In this document: positions 9,832 to 21,964 of the stretch, piece after piece
Layout of the letters: every line of letters starts with the position of its first letter
Position numbering within the stretch: the stretch's first letter is position 1
DNA from: Nectonema munidae
Lineage: Eukaryota; Nematomorpha; Nectonematoida; Nectonematidae
Direction of reading: 5' to 3'
DNA: 64,000 bases
NCBI GenBank assembly: GCA_030549495.1
Contig: JAUIRK010000903.1
Location: 2,480,001-2,544,000 of the forward strand
Translations under genes and position numbers: made by a program
Notes under the pieces: model-generated
Database searches by the model: none
What the model saw: the letters and a program-made list of their open reading frames with translations, nothing else
What the model was told of the DNA's origin: nothing

Positions 9832-11320
9832 TCAGCAAAGTTCTGTTTGTTTATGCACTTGATACTTTTTTAAAAGAACAGGCTTTCTTTTTTCGAAGCT
9901 TTGAATAATTTTATTGAGTTCTTGGGATGGAGAGCCGTTGTTTTTGATGACATGCATGGAAACTAAGGAGTCTGTGAATATCTTGAACGCATATTCGCTC
10001 TTTAGTGATGTAAATAATGTGGGGAAAAATTTAGCTGAATTAATTGTGATCACTCTTGGCAATGCTATTTTCAATTTTTGGCAGGAGTCACAATCCCTAT
10101 TTGGGAAGGATATGTTTCCCACCAAAGACTCACTGGGGTCTTCAGCTAGCACGGAAAAGGTTTGAAAACTTCTTTGGTGTAACCAAAATTCTGTATTGAT
10201 CTAACTTCCCCATTGCTTGTTTGGAATATAAAACTGGAGATACAATCCTAGGTCTAATAGAGCTTGATATTATGTTGTTTTGAATAACAAGGGGTAATTT
10301 TATGCTTAATGAAGATTACTTGATTGCTTGGGAGGTTTCTGTGTTTGGAGAAGGGTGAGAACATTTCGTTAGTATTTATTGTTCGAAAGAAATCTTCTTA
10401 AGGAATTTCCCAGCTTTAAAGTTCTTTAAGTTTTCCGGTACCTTCCATCTTTTAATATTCTCTGAAAATTTGGGGTTTGTAGGTATCTGTTCAAGTTTGT
10501 GGACAATGGAAGCAAATAAGATTTCCAAAAATAGGAATGCTGTGAGATGGGAGAAGGGCTTCCAATATCTTTAACGCATAGCGCAGGCAACTATGAGATT
10601 TACTCTACTTCTTCCTTGTTCTGCACCGCTACCGCGTGAGGCTTAAAAATCTTAAAAATTAAAATCTTGAGGCTTAAAAATTAAAGATGATTAAATATCT
10701 TAAATTTTAGGATAACTTAGAAAGGGCTGTATTGGCTTATCTGGTTTCGGAATTAGCAGGCCCGACATGGCAGGGGATCCAATCTGTGGACTATCTGTTC
10801 CCAAAATGATTGCATGGCCAAGCGGTTGTTGAATTGAGATGAAAGTTGGACTCCCGTCAAATGCGTAAAAGAGAAAAGAGATTTACTAGCATGGCGTATT
10901 TAGCATTTCTCAAAAATTCAGGTATGGCACCTTTGAAGGATGCTGTGAACTTTCTTCTTGCTAGATTTTGCAGCGTTAATTATTACTGAAGTACTTCTGG
11001 GTGCTCATAGTGAGTGCATACCAAAGAAGTTTTTTTTAAATTTAAGTCGGCGGGTATAAAGTTAAAGCGAAGTCTTTTCCTATTCTTTTTTAATCCTTAA
11101 CTTTTGGACGGTGGATAACACATCTTGCATCATTACTTCTATTGCGTCTATTCTTTCAGAAATAGGAGGACCAGAGCAACGTTCCTGATAGGCAAATACT
11201 GATGGGCCATGCAGAAGCGTAATTGAAACGGTAATATAGCTGTTAGTAGATTCACTTTAAACAGAGAATCTGTAGTGGCTGTCATTGTGCAGTGACTTTG
11301 GCAGTAGGACGGAGAAAACT
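9832..11320 (-). mobile_element. possible retroelement fossil, broken
   Basis: Several minus-strand stretches here read as protein-like sequence, unlike the surrounding AT-rich DNA. One near 9.9 kb includes FKIFTDSLVSMHVIKNNGS, which loosely resembles the RNase H-like part of reverse-transcribing elements. Another near 11.1 kb looks like a short coiled coil. The element is broken in many places. I cannot fix its ends or family, and see no terminal repeats. It looks old. Confidence 0.3.
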
Positions 11321-11639
11321 AGGGAAAAAGTAAAAGAAAAATAACTGGAATAAGAAATAAAGAAAGCTGCAAGATTCAAAAGATTATTCATTTTGAAAAT
11401 AATAATCTTTGTGCGTGTTTATGCTATATGTTTAAAATTGTTTATTTTGCCTTAAACTTTTAAAAAGAGATTGCCATACTGGAAAAGAAATCCCAAAAAA
11501 GTTTCATCCTTGGGGGAAGAAAGTCCCAAAAAAGAAAAAAATGATATTATTTGCAATGTCAACACCATCAGTAAAACAAGAAATGATGTTATCACTTTTA
11601 GCTATTATACATTCATTCACTATTTTGATTCAATAAAAT

Positions 11640-12057
11640 CTAGAAAGGGTTGCTATAGATAGTTGGCCATTTAAGAGAGAGAAGAAATTCAGAAAACCTA
11701 TGATTTCGTTCAGCAGCCCTCATATTGGTATAGAGTTGATAGACCGGAACCAAACGGCAGATATAAAAACTTTTTAAGAATGTTTTCATAATTTGTGCAG
11801 ACTTTCCTCTTTTCCCAACTGGTAAGGTTTGACGAAAATCGTCATCATCGATAATAATTTTTCCCAAAATGGGACATTACTGTTACAAATATCCTTACTA
11901 ACATTTTTTCAATTGCTTTAAGAGTATATTTAGGATCATGCTTCCTCAAAAATAATGATATTCTGATTACGAGGGAAATACTTTGAATTTTTTCACGTAC
12001 AGACTGGCCAGCTTCTAACTCAGACTCATACTGGAGATAATCCGCAATCATTTCCAA
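11640..12057 (-). pseudogene. Helitron/PIF1-type helicase remnant
   Basis: Two adjoining minus-strand frames (11845-12057, then 11640-11867) match the central helicase of Helitron RepHel proteins. TLKAIEKMLVRIF corresponds to the ALEAIDxMLRDI block. FRQTLPVGKRGKSAQI corresponds to the Walker-B-adjacent FRQTLPVxPRG motif. It continues with YQLYTNMRA, the TxNMR block. A frame change separates the pieces, and the usual GG before DFRQ is replaced by acidic residues. Rep and the 5' helicase motifs are not seen, so this is a short relic rather than a host PIF1 gene. Confidence 0.7.
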
Positions 12058-12171
12058 GAGAAAGGTTTACCACAACTTAGCAGGATTAGCCTCTCTCACC
12101 CTCCCCTCCCTCAAATGTGATTTAAAGGGTAAAGGGCGGGGGCGAAAAAGCTAATTAAAAATTAAATCTTG

Positions 12172-12276
12172 TTACTTTTGTTGGCTCCAAGATAAGTTAC
12201 CTGCATTAAATTCAAAATTAGTACATTCGAATAAGGTTCTTTGTTTTTACTAAATTGTGGGAACCAACAAAAGTAA
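12172..12276. mobile_element. ~105-bp MITE, TTACTTTTGTTGG ends
   Basis: The left end TTACTTTTGTTGGCTCC and the inverted right end TTACTTTTGTTGGTTCCC flank a core that includes AGTTACCTGCATTAAATT. A second copy at 19320-19419 shares the ends and core. A related end lies at about 12942. It is too short to code. Confidence 0.65.
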
Positions 12277-12505
12277 TAAATTTCAATTTTCGAAAAAATA
12301 TTAAAAAATGACGTTGTAGTTATTGATAACAAAATTGCTGAGATTTACAACTTTATTTACCATTTTTATAAACTTCAAGTTATATTAAATAATGATTTAT
12401 AGATCAAAGGATGTCCCTCTTAATTTAATATGACATTTTCAAATTACATAGCATTATTTATAACTAGTAAATATTCATATCAGTTTAAACTTTTCGGTCC
12501 TTTAA

Positions 12506-12636
12506 CCCATTTACGGCCAATGTTCCTATTTTGGAACATAAGTAATTTCATCTTCGTCTGCTTTTTTCAATGACTTTGAATATAAATCGTCTGCGTTTTT
12601 TTAAGATATCGTCTGCCTTGCTTGGCCTTAAATGGG
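12506..12636. mobile_element. 131-bp piggyBac-type MITE at TTAA
   Basis: It is flanked by TTAA at 12502-12505 and 12637-12640. The ends CCCATTTACGGCCAA and (inverted) CCCATTTAAGGCCAA match at 14 of 15 bases. It contains the near-palindrome TGTTCCTATTTTGGAACATA at 12521-12540. A similar palindrome sits just inside the left end of the piggyBac element at 13011, suggesting that related transposases act on both. Confidence 0.8.
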
Positions 12637-13010
12637 TTAAGATGCCTCCCTAAATTTTATACCACCTCTTCAAAATAGTAAACATTTTAACTAGTTTTCA
12701 AATACATAATATTCTGCTCATATGAATTTAAATTTAACCTACTCCCGCTCTCCAAATGTATCCTACTACTTCACATGTCCAATATTCTAAATCTTTCAAG
12801 GTTACGTATATAAACGTAAATGATCACTAAAAGTTATAATTTTTTGAGTGCTAGAAAAGTTCTCGTTAGTTTTTTTTTAGGAAATTTGTTATCAATAACT
12901 ATAATGCTATTTTCAAATATTTTTTCAAGAATTGAAACTTATTACTTTTGTTGACTTCAGCATAAAAAGTAATAAAAATTCGAATGTAATTAATTTTATA
13001 TTTATTGCAA

Positions 13011-15332
13011 CCTTTTTCCTGCCACTGTTCCTTAAATGGAACATCAATTTTAAGTTCTCATACTATTCTCATTTTAAGCTTAATTTTATTTATTATAGTT
13101 TCTCATTACTTAACTATATTATTAGTATAATAAAAAAAAATTCTACTAGTTTGGATAACGTTTTTATTGAAATAATCAATAGAACATGGGTTCAAAAATA
13201 GTGTTGTTTTTTTAGGTAAATTTTATATGCCAAAAAACAAATGAAAATCAAAATTAATATTTTTTATTAACAAAATTTTTTTTTAAAAATTTAATTTACA
13301 AATTTGAATGAAAAAAAGACAAACAGTGATTATAAATTTTTCTATATGATTCAAAACAACAAAATGTTCCATTTATAAAACAATGGAAGGTTACCGAATA
13401 GTAAGACAACATTTTTTTTTCTATTTTATTATGTTAAAAAAATTTTAATGTTTAAATTAATGATTTTATAAATTAAAATGAATTCTGATATTTTTGATAC
13501 AAAAAAAATTACTAAAGTTTCTACAAATGCTGAAGCGCGTGAAGTAATTTTAGACTCTAAAAATCCTTCATCGATAGTTGTTTTACCTCCTGTTGCTGAA
13601 GATTCAACAAATCAAGATACAGATAAAGAAGATTTATACGAACATGAGGAAGAATATAAGCCAGCTGGTGAACTTGAGGTAGAAGAAGAAAATGAAAGCA
13701 GGGAAGATGAAAAATTTGACAAATCACTTCTTACAAAAAATCTTTGAATAAGCAAAACATTTGAAGTTCTTGAAGGAAAGACACCGTTTGAAATTTGGAA
13801 TTTAATTTTTAACGATGAAATACTTGAGCATATTGTTTTTCAAACAAATCTCTATGGCAATAGAGATAAAAACAATGAAAAGTTCAATGTTTCCAAAATT
13901 GAAACGCAAAAATTTATTGGTATCTTTTTGTTGTCTGGCTATCATGGTCTTCTCAACCTGATTTTCATGTAAATATTGCGGCTCAGTCTATGAGTCGAAC
14001 TAGATACCTCGAAATAAAAAAAATTCTCCACTTTGCTGATAATAATTCAAGTTCAACGCCTGGTTATAAAATGAGCAAAGTATCTCCATTATATAATTTT
14101 ATGAATGTCTTGTGCAATTTGGCGTTTTTCATAGTTTGTTGAGGAGAGACGAGTCTATGGTGCCATACTATGGACGTCATAGTGCAAAAATGTGCATCAA
14201 AGATAAGCCGATACGTTTTGGCTATAAAGTTTGGTGTCTTTGTGGAAATGATGGATTTCCATATTATTTAAAAATTTATCAAGGAAAAGAAAATATTTCT
14301 AAAAATAATCCACTTGGAACAAGAGTTGTCAAATGCATGGTTGATGTTATATAGTCAAACTCTGACATTGAATGTCACCAATTATATTTCGACAACTTTT
14401 TTACAAGTTATAAATTGCTTTTGGAATTGAGAGAAGATAATGTCAAGACAATTGGAAGAATTAGGGAAAATAGAATTGCGGATGCGTCTAAAACACTAAT
14501 ATGCAGTAAAAAATTGAAAAAAGTGCAAAGAGGATCCTATGATTATTGTTCCGATGGTAAAGTATATGTTGCAAAATGGAACGATAATTCTATAGTAACA
14601 ACTGCAAGCAATTATCAAAACCATGAGCCAATACATAGAGAGAGACGTCGTGTAAAAGGTGGAGAGAAAAACATAGCACAACCACATCTCATATATCTTT
14701 ACAACAAAGGGATGGGAGGTGTTGATCTTTTGGATCGACTATGTGAATCTTATCGTCCAAATATAAGAAGCAAAAAGTGGTATTGGCCACTTTTTATTAT
14801 CATCTTAAATGTATCAGTGATAGCAGCATGGAGGCTTTATTGTAAAACAAATGGAGAAAAACTTTCTCACTTACAATTTCGAAGTGAAATCACACTTTGC
14901 TGTCTAAAAGCCAGTATCTCAAAAAAATGAATTTGCCTGAGAGCTTCCAGAAGATGTTCGATTTGATGGTATTGAACATCTTTTGATTAAATCAACTCAA
15001 GGAAGATGTAGAGTATGTCAAAAAAAATACAGTTAACATGTGCAAAAAATGTAATGTGAGATTACATACAGAAAGAGGAAAAACTTGTTTTGAAATATAT
15101 CAACTTTTTTGTAATAAATTTTTTGCTTTTATATTTTTTAGATTTACTTTAAATTAAATTATCTAATTTTGTAGCTATAAACCTCCAATGTTTTTTAAAT
15201 GAAACATTACCGAAAATTGAAAGTAACAGTAAAACTTCAAAATTGGTAAAGATTATTCTCACACAATTTAGTGCTTATATAATTAAAAAAAACTGCATTA
15301 AAAAATTAAATCTATAGTCGGCATGAAAAAGG
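13011..15332 (+). mobile_element. piggyBac transposon 1, nearly full length
   Basis: The left end CCTTTTTCCTGCCACTGTTC and the inverted right end CCTTTTTCATGCCGACTATA share their first dozen bases. The right flank is TTAA (15333-15336) and the left flank is GCAA (13007-13010), so one target copy has mutated. Near-palindromes TGTTCCTTAAATGGAACA (13026) and ATGTTTTTTAAATGAAACAT (15189) lie inside the two ends. It contains one decayed piggyBac transposase gene. Confidence 0.85.
13478..15125 (+). pseudogene. piggyBac transposase, frameshifted
   Basis: The gene starts at ATG 13478 with an acidic N-terminal region rich in E and D (residues 1-89), which ends at a stop. Piggybac core sequence follows in shifted frames: TFEVLEGKTPFEIWNLIF (13753 on), SMSRTRYLEIKKILHFADN (near 13990), DESMVPYYGRH (near 14150), YFDNFFTSYKLLLEL (near 14387) and YNKGMGGVDLLDRL (near 14705). 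The last three carry the family's three catalytic aspartates, and all are present. RCRVCQKK near 15008 begins the C-terminal cysteine-rich domain. Stops and frameshifts make this copy inactive, though decay is moderate. Confidence 0.88.
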
Positions 15333-15336
15333 TTAA

Positions 15337-16127
15337 CTTAGATCGGAGCAAACAAAACGATTCAATTATTGAAAAAATATTTGACGATGACCTTATAATT
15401 ATTGATAACAAAATCGATTAAAAAACGAATGCGAACGTTTCTAATACTAAGAATGATGTAGCTTTCAAATATCATTTTAAACCTATTTTTGAGATGATGT
15501 ATTTTCAGTTAAATTTGTGAAATAAATCTGAATACATAAAACTTTAAAATTATGAAATTAGTGTACTTTTATCGTTAATCAAATTTGATGATGAAACATT
15601 AAAGACTTTAATGTTCTAGCAAAGTACATTAATGACTTTAAGTTCATTAAAGACTTTAATGTTCTAGCAAAGTACAATATTCTAAAAAATTTCTTCTTAA
15701 GCACATGCACTCATACAAACACTTCTCTTATAAAAAAATATCAAACTACCTGAAAAAACATTTTTATCCTATATACGCCTACACTTTTCCTAAAAAACCA
15801 ATCAACTGTTTGAAAAAACATTTTTACCCTATCTACTATCACTCCTTTCCTAAAGTAAGAAAAAAGAACCATGTCCTCCCTTTCACAGTTTAAAAAATCC
15901 ATGTTTGCCGATCTCATTCTATGATTACAACAACTCTTTTCCAACTCTTCTCCTCTTTTGCTTTGGATATTGTGTTTCTGCTTGATACCATTTATTTTTT
16001 ACTCACAGTGTCCATACACTAACATGTTATATTCATTTTCGATTATATACATCATGTTTAATTAACAATAAATTGAATTGAATACTCCTCAATCGGCTAT
16101 AACTAGAGATTTTATTTTTAATGTTAA
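15337..16127. other. non-coding flank with local tandem repeats
   Basis: Near 15590-15670 a phrase with CATTAAAGACTTTAATGTTC occurs twice. At 15745-15860 a ~66-bp unit with TGAAAAAACATTTTTA and CCTAT is repeated twice, giving a short repetitive frame. No gene is seen. Confidence 0.5.
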
Positions 16128-16256
16128 CCCTATTAGTGCTGGGCAAAATTCGTCCGCTCAAGTGCTGGGGGCGTAAAGTGCCCCCCCCCCCCCTATTTTT
16201 CTCAGATATTAATAAGTTTTTATAAATATTTTTAATGTTACATATATATTTCAACT

Positions 16257-17290
16257 ATGCTGAATTCAGTGGTGATGTCCATTTTTTTTTTTATCAAAAT
16301 CAATCAAATCTGTCAAAAAATTGATTTATATTTGACAGCTCATCTCAAAAAGGAACTTTTTATTTAAATAATTATATAAAGTTTTTTACGCATGAATACC
16401 CATTTTCAAATATGCTGAATTCAGTGGTGATATTCATTTTTTATGAAAATCAATCAAACCTGTCAAAAAATTCATCTAAATGTGACAGCACATCTCAAAA
16501 AGGAACTTTTTATCTAAATAAGTATATAAAGTTTTTTACACATGTATATCCATTTTCAAATATGCTGAATTCAGTGGTGATATTCATTTTTTATGAAAAT
16601 CATTCAAACCTGTCAAAAAAAGTGATTTATATATGACAGCTCATCTCAAAAAAGAAACTTTTTATCTAAATAATTATATAATGTTTTTTACACATATACA
16701 CCCATTTTCAAGCATGCTGAATTCAGCCGTGATATTCATTTTTTTTTATAAAAATCAATTAAAGTTATCAAAGCATTGATTTATATATGACAGCTTATCT
16801 TAAAAAGAAATTTTTATCTAAGTAATAATATAAAGTTTTTTACATATATATGCCCATTTTTAAGCATGCGTAATTCAGTCGTGATATTCATTTTTTTTAT
16901 AAAAAAATCAATCAAAACTGTCAAAAAATTGATTTATCCCAAAAAGAAAAGATCAGGCACGGTTTTTTAAATGAGAGAATTACGTTTAATAGAAAGTATA
17001 GGAAGGTTATGAAGTTTACCGTGTATGGCATTTTACACACATATACCCATTTTCAAGTAGGCTGTGTTTACTGGTTATATTCCTTTTTTTTATATTAATC
17101 AAACCTGACAAAATAATTTAAATATGACAGCCCATGTCAAAATTAAAATTTTAATTCTTTTAAAGTTTTTATACATTTCAAGTATGCAGAATTTAATGGT
17201 AATGTTCATTTTTTATAAAATCAATAAAACATGTCAAAAAATCGATTAAACCTGTAAATCAATGTCAAATATATAAACATTAAAATAACT
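16257..17290. repeat. left subterminal array, ~150-bp units
   Basis: Units start near 16257, 16410, 16560, 16711, 16863, 17050 and 17175 and become more diverged inward. Each has TGCTGAATTCAGTGGTGAT, then a TGTCA...TGACA inverted pair around ATTGATTTATAT, then a TTTTTTACACATATA block. The same unit occurs four times at the left end of the element at 48946. Confidence 0.85.
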
Positions 17291-17829
17291 TCTACTTGCA
17301 GTATTTCTAATTTATTTAATAAAGCAACTTTAGGTGTTTAATTTACTCAAAATATTTCATTCTACAGTAACTTATGTAACTCGATAGGACCTCCATCTTT
17401 TTGGCAACAAATTCGTTATCGGCTCGTAGTCTCTACGTCATATTATAATTTACAGTATGTAATTTTGGTATTCATTCTATGATGATCCTTTCTTGGTAGC
17501 TCTTTTTTCATTAGAAATTTATATTCTTCAATGTGTGTTCGAAATTTTTTTTATAAGGATAATATTATTTTTTCCTCTCAGGCCTGAATATTTGTCAACC
17601 AATCTCATTTCAAAGGTTTTTTTCTGATGAATTATTCGTGATGTTGATTGTTCAATTACAAAACGTTGTCAACGTCCTTAAAAGATGGACAAATTCAATT
17701 TAAGTTAAAAAATATCTTGATAGTAACTAAATTCTCACATATTGGCATCTGTGCCATTTTTGATAAATCTGAGCTATTCTAAATTTTCAGATTTCCTACC
17801 CATCTTAGCTAAATGTTAACTGTAATCCT

Positions 17830-18890
17830 AGATGATAAGCTATAGATTTAAATATTTTTCATTTGTAAAAGAGGAACTTCTTTTTCACAGTCAAAATATT
17901 TTTGAAGACAATATCTAGAAGTAAACCGCAAATCTGATTCAAGCTTTCAGATATTTTAAAACAATAAATGCCTAACCTGAGTCCAAAAATGAAACCAGCA
18001 TCTTCCATTTGGCATATAAACAGATATTTTATTTAAATTAAAAAATATTTCTGTAGACATTAGACGTAAATCGAAAATTTGATTGACACTTTCAGACATT
18101 TAAAACCTCTAAATGCAAAAAATGATTTCAAAAATAAAAATTATCATGGTCGAATTAGTATAAAAACAAATTTTAGAACTAAATGCAAATTTAATTGATA
18201 CTTATATGTATTTTCAAATTCAAACTGCAAAAATTGAGTCCATAAATGAAACTAGCATGGATGATTTGGTATAAAAACATATATTTAATTGTAAAATTTG
18301 AATGAATGTTTTTGGAGACAATTTTTAAAAGTAAACCGCAAATTTGATTAACACTTATAGGTATTTTCACATCCTAAATGTAAAAAATGAGTTCAGAAAT
18401 GGAAACAGCATGATTGATTTGGTATAAAAACATATTTCAAGAGAATATTTTTTGAGACAATTTTCAGAAGTAAACCGCAAATTTGATTAATACTTATAGG
18501 TATTTTCAAATCCTAAATGTAAAAAATGAGTTCAAAAATGAAAACAGCATGATCAATTTGGTATAAAAACAAATATTTCATGTAAAATTGAGAGAATATT
18601 TTTGGAGATAGTTTTTAGAAGTAAACCGCAAATTTTGACTGATATTTTAAAACCTCTAAATGTGACAAATGAGTTCAGAAATGAAAACAGCATGGTTGAT
18701 TTGGTATAAAACGTATTTCATTGTAAAATTTGAATGAATGTTTTTGGAGACAATTTTCATAAGTAAACCGAAAATTTGATTAATACTTATAGGTATTTTC
18801 AAATCCTAAATGTAAAAAATGAGTACAGAAATGAAAACAGCATGACCGATTTAGTATAAAAACATATATTTTATGTAAAATTTGAAGGTA
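17830..18890. repeat. right subterminal array, ~140-bp units
   Basis: About seven units share AAGTAAACCGCAAATTTGAT, TATAGGTATTTTCAAATCC and a GAAAACAGCATGATTGATT block. The copies between about 18230 and 18850 are most alike. The corresponding array at 52140-52790 in the transposase-bearing element has about five units. Confidence 0.85.
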
Positions 18891-19319
18891 TATTTTATTA
18901 GATATATTTTTGATCAATCAAAATTTTGATTGACATTTTCTAAAAAGTAGGCATGATTATTAAAAAAATTAAATATATAAAGTGTTATGCGTTCCAAACT
19001 GTATATAATTATAAATTTTCAGGGTATTATATAATATAGATCCTAAGTTATAAGGTTTAGTACAGATAATGTCAAAATTTTGCTGAAAAATTTTAATTTT
19101 TGATTTTGATTGACAGTTTTGGACATGAAGGGGTCATTCAACTACCATGAAAATGGTTTCAAAAGATGCAGCTAGCGATTTTAGGAAAAGTCACAAAATT
19201 TGAAGGGATATGATTTAGCCAATTTTCTACAATTAATTTTTTAGTGACGCCCCCTAGCACTAATAGGGTTAATAGATTTTTCTAAAATTTTATTAACTTA
19301 AGAAACAGAAATTTAAACC

Positions 19320-19419
19320 TTAATTTTGTTGGCTCCAGTATAGGTTACCTGCAATAAATTAAAAACATTCGAATAAAATTCTTCTTTGTTTATACTAAAT
19401 TCAGAGCCAACAAGATTAA
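19320..19419. mobile_element. ~100-bp MITE, second copy of 12172-12276
   Basis: TTAATTTTGTTGGCTCC at the left and the inverse of GAGCCAACAAGATTAA at the right enclose the same GGTTACCTGCAATAAATT core as the 12172 copy. Confidence 0.6.
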
Positions 19420-20459
19420 AGTTATAATTTTTGAAAATATATCTAAAATTGGACTAAGTATTGAAAAAATAAAAATAGGTATCTCTGATCGCCTTCAAAT
19501 TGCAAAACTAAGAAGATATATATTAAATAAAACGAAATTTTTACCTCTTATAACGCATGTTGACCACAACCATGACCCAGGGGCGCACATCCGGGGGGCG
19601 AAAATGACATTTTGCTTGTTTATAAAACATGATGATCGCATCGAAGGAATGCAGACTTTCGAATCAATCAAACATCATGCCAAGCTGCTCTGAAATTCCT
19701 ATCGAACATATTTTACAGACGATGTGTGAGAGCTATATAATAATAATCCATTGCTTCAATATGCACACAGGTCACAGAGCAAATACATGTTGATGATCCA
19801 CTAGATTTTCTCATCTTCTGTCACAGTGATTCTATTTCTCTTTCTGTCTCCTCTGTTTTTCTCTTCCGCTTTCTCTGCTAAAACTCAATCATTACCCAAG
19901 CTCAATCAAGCTCTCTTCTTTCATTCAAGCCCTCTTCTCTTGTTAAGCTCTCCTATCTCATTCAGCTCTCTTCTCTCCAGTGACGTAGCTAGGCTGGGCA
20001 TGAGGGGCCGTGCCCACTATCAATGAATAGTGTTAGACTCGCGCTAAGAATCTTTTTCCAACAAAGGTCATTTAATCTTTATCACTACGTTCGTTACATT
20101 TTGTAACATTTGAAAACTTTAATTTTTTCAAGTCAAGAAATTTTTTTAATAGCTATTTGGGAATGAATATTTTGACTAGGTATTCGGTTTAAAAGCAAGA
20201 ATACTCTATTTGAGCAGAGATATTTTTTATAATGTTCGATTGTAAACTTTTTATAAGTAACACTGTACATAATCAAATCACTTTTTTAAAGAAAATTTGT
20301 TGATTATTATAGTAAAAATATAATATCGAAACAAAATGTTTCAGTTGTTAAAAATGTACTTGATCTATTTGTGACAGCTGTCAGAATTTTATTTGTAGAC
20401 AGAAATATTAAAAAAAAAACGCAATGATTTTCTTTTCTCGTATACTTTGATTTATGTTA

Positions 20460-20810
20460 ATTTGGTCCTCGGACATTCCGCCCCATTATTTTCATAAGAC
20501 TGTTCGTCCCATGGACAATTCGCCCCATTATTTTCATAAGACAGTTCGTCCCATGGACAATTCGCCATATTATTTTCATAAGACATTTTGTTTCATGGAC
20601 AATTCGCCCCGTTATTTTCATAAGACATTTTAAAAATTAAGAGATAAAATGATTAATTTGAAATAATTTAATAGAAATAAAATAAACAAGAATATAAAAT
20701 TTTTAATTAATTTTACACATATAATAAGCAAAGATGGATGAAACAAATAGCCTATGAGACAATTTGTCCAGGGGACAAATGGTCTATTGGGCGAAATGTC
20801 TTTCGACCGT
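20460..20810. mobile_element. nested 42-bp-array MITE, second copy
   Basis: This is the reverse-complement counterpart of 8042-8433. It has the same GGTCCTCGGACATTCCGCCC end and about four array units with GACAATTCGCCCCATTATTT. It lies at the corresponding place in the sister element. Confidence 0.6.
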
Positions 20811-21138
20811 TAGTTTAAATAATTTTTAATTATAAGGGCTAACTACTTAAACGTTAGCGTTTGCTGCTTATAAAAACTTGAAAATATTAAATAAACTCTA
20901 ATTCTTTATGCCTCCTATTATTTTGAAATTATTCTGAGAACAGACGGTTCCATTTTAAAATAGTGAAAATTGCTTTATTAGTTTATTTTGTTTTCTTTCT
21001 CTCTTATGTTAATTATTTAGCAAAATTTTCAATTTTAAGTAAAAGATAAGGTGTAGCGGGTGTATTTTCATTGACAAGGCACTGATGTACCGCTTATGTC
21101 AAACTATGAACAAATTCGAAATTCGTTAAAAATCGAAG

Positions 21139-21212
21139 TATCGATGAGAAATCGAATCCAGAGGCTTCCGTGCTGAGTTCATAATCTCAACCAACCTGCC
21201 ATGCCACCCATA
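21139..21212 (-). repeat. tRNA-derived SINE head, second copy
   Basis: This is the reverse complement of the 7679 unit, with the B box as GAATCGAATCC-type sequence (ATCGAATCC on plus) and the A-box region as CAACCAACCTGCC. Confidence 0.55.
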
Positions 21213-21964
21213 GAGTATGCTGTAGGGGATACGTCAAATTAGTTTTCAAAAAACTTTCTAAAAAATTTTAATTTTTGTTGAAGCTCTATAACTTTTTCTG
21301 ATAGACTTTTTTTCTTTAAAAGTTATTATAAAAGGCAAATCATAGCAAAATGTTAAAAGTTATTTTACTTTTTGTAGCTTGTATCAATTTAGCTTTTAAA
21401 CTATTTTTGAATGATTTTGAGTAAAATGAAATAATGCGATCTTAATTTTTTGTTTGAACAATTATAACTTCATTTTATACCCTTGCTCCTGAATCAATCA
21501 CATTTTTTCATATAAACATCGCAGGGTGTCTAGTAGACTATTTGCCTTTAGACTACATTCACTCATATAAAACTATCCAGCCTTCAGTTGTTTTCTCTAT
21601 GAATCAAATATCCTTTCATCAATTCCTGTAATGTGCCTGGTAGACTACTTCATTTTTCAAATGAAAAGCCTATTCCACCCCCTAACAATTTTGGTTTTTT
21701 TAAACTAGTCTAAATTCTGCAAACTTAATTAAAATATTTTCGCTGGAAGTATAGTACTTAAATTCACCAATTTTGTAAAAAAAATATAAAGTAGTCTTAT
21801 AAATTTAGGACTTTAGGTATGCGCTGAATACACTCTATTTTAAAGGATTGCTTGAATATTTGGTCTCCCGTGGTATTTTCAGGCCACTAATTTTGAAAAT
21901 TGCTACAAAAAAATTTCGCCCCCCCCCCCTAATAATTTTGAGGATGTGCGCCCCTGCCATGACC

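Larger units (their letters stand above)
16128..19268. mobile_element. non-autonomous piggyBac element with long subterminal repeat arrays
   Basis: It is flanked by TTAA on both sides (16124-16127 and 19269-19272). The ends CCCTATTAGTGCTGGG and (inverted) CCCTATTAGTGCTAGG are nearly identical to those of the transposase-bearing element at 48946-53149. Inside the left end lie about seven ~150-bp units (16257-17280). Inside the right end lie about seven ~140-bp units (17830-18890). No transposase is present. A G/C homopolymer run sits near each outer end in this family (here C-run 16182-16195). Confidence 0.88.
19578..21956 (+). mobile_element. hAT-like element, non-autonomous, exact 8-bp duplication
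   Basis: The ends CAGGGGCGCACATCC and (inverted) CAGGGGCGCACATCC are identical. The flanks CCATGACC at 19570-19577 and 21957-21964 are an exact 8-bp target duplication, which places it in the hAT superfamily. It holds a pyrimidine-rich stretch (19810-19990), a CAGTGACGTAGCTAG hAT-like end near 19978, the 42-bp tandem MITE (20460-20810) and a tRNA-like SINE (21139-21212). It encodes no recognisable transposase. Its inverted relative is 6329-9549. Confidence 0.88.

Noticed and set aside
15705-15893. Small coding gene
   Set aside because: The frame is two tandem copies of a 66-bp repeat, with no conservation signal.
16412-16636. Plus-strand 74-codon frame
   Set aside because: It is a translation of two units of the left subterminal array.
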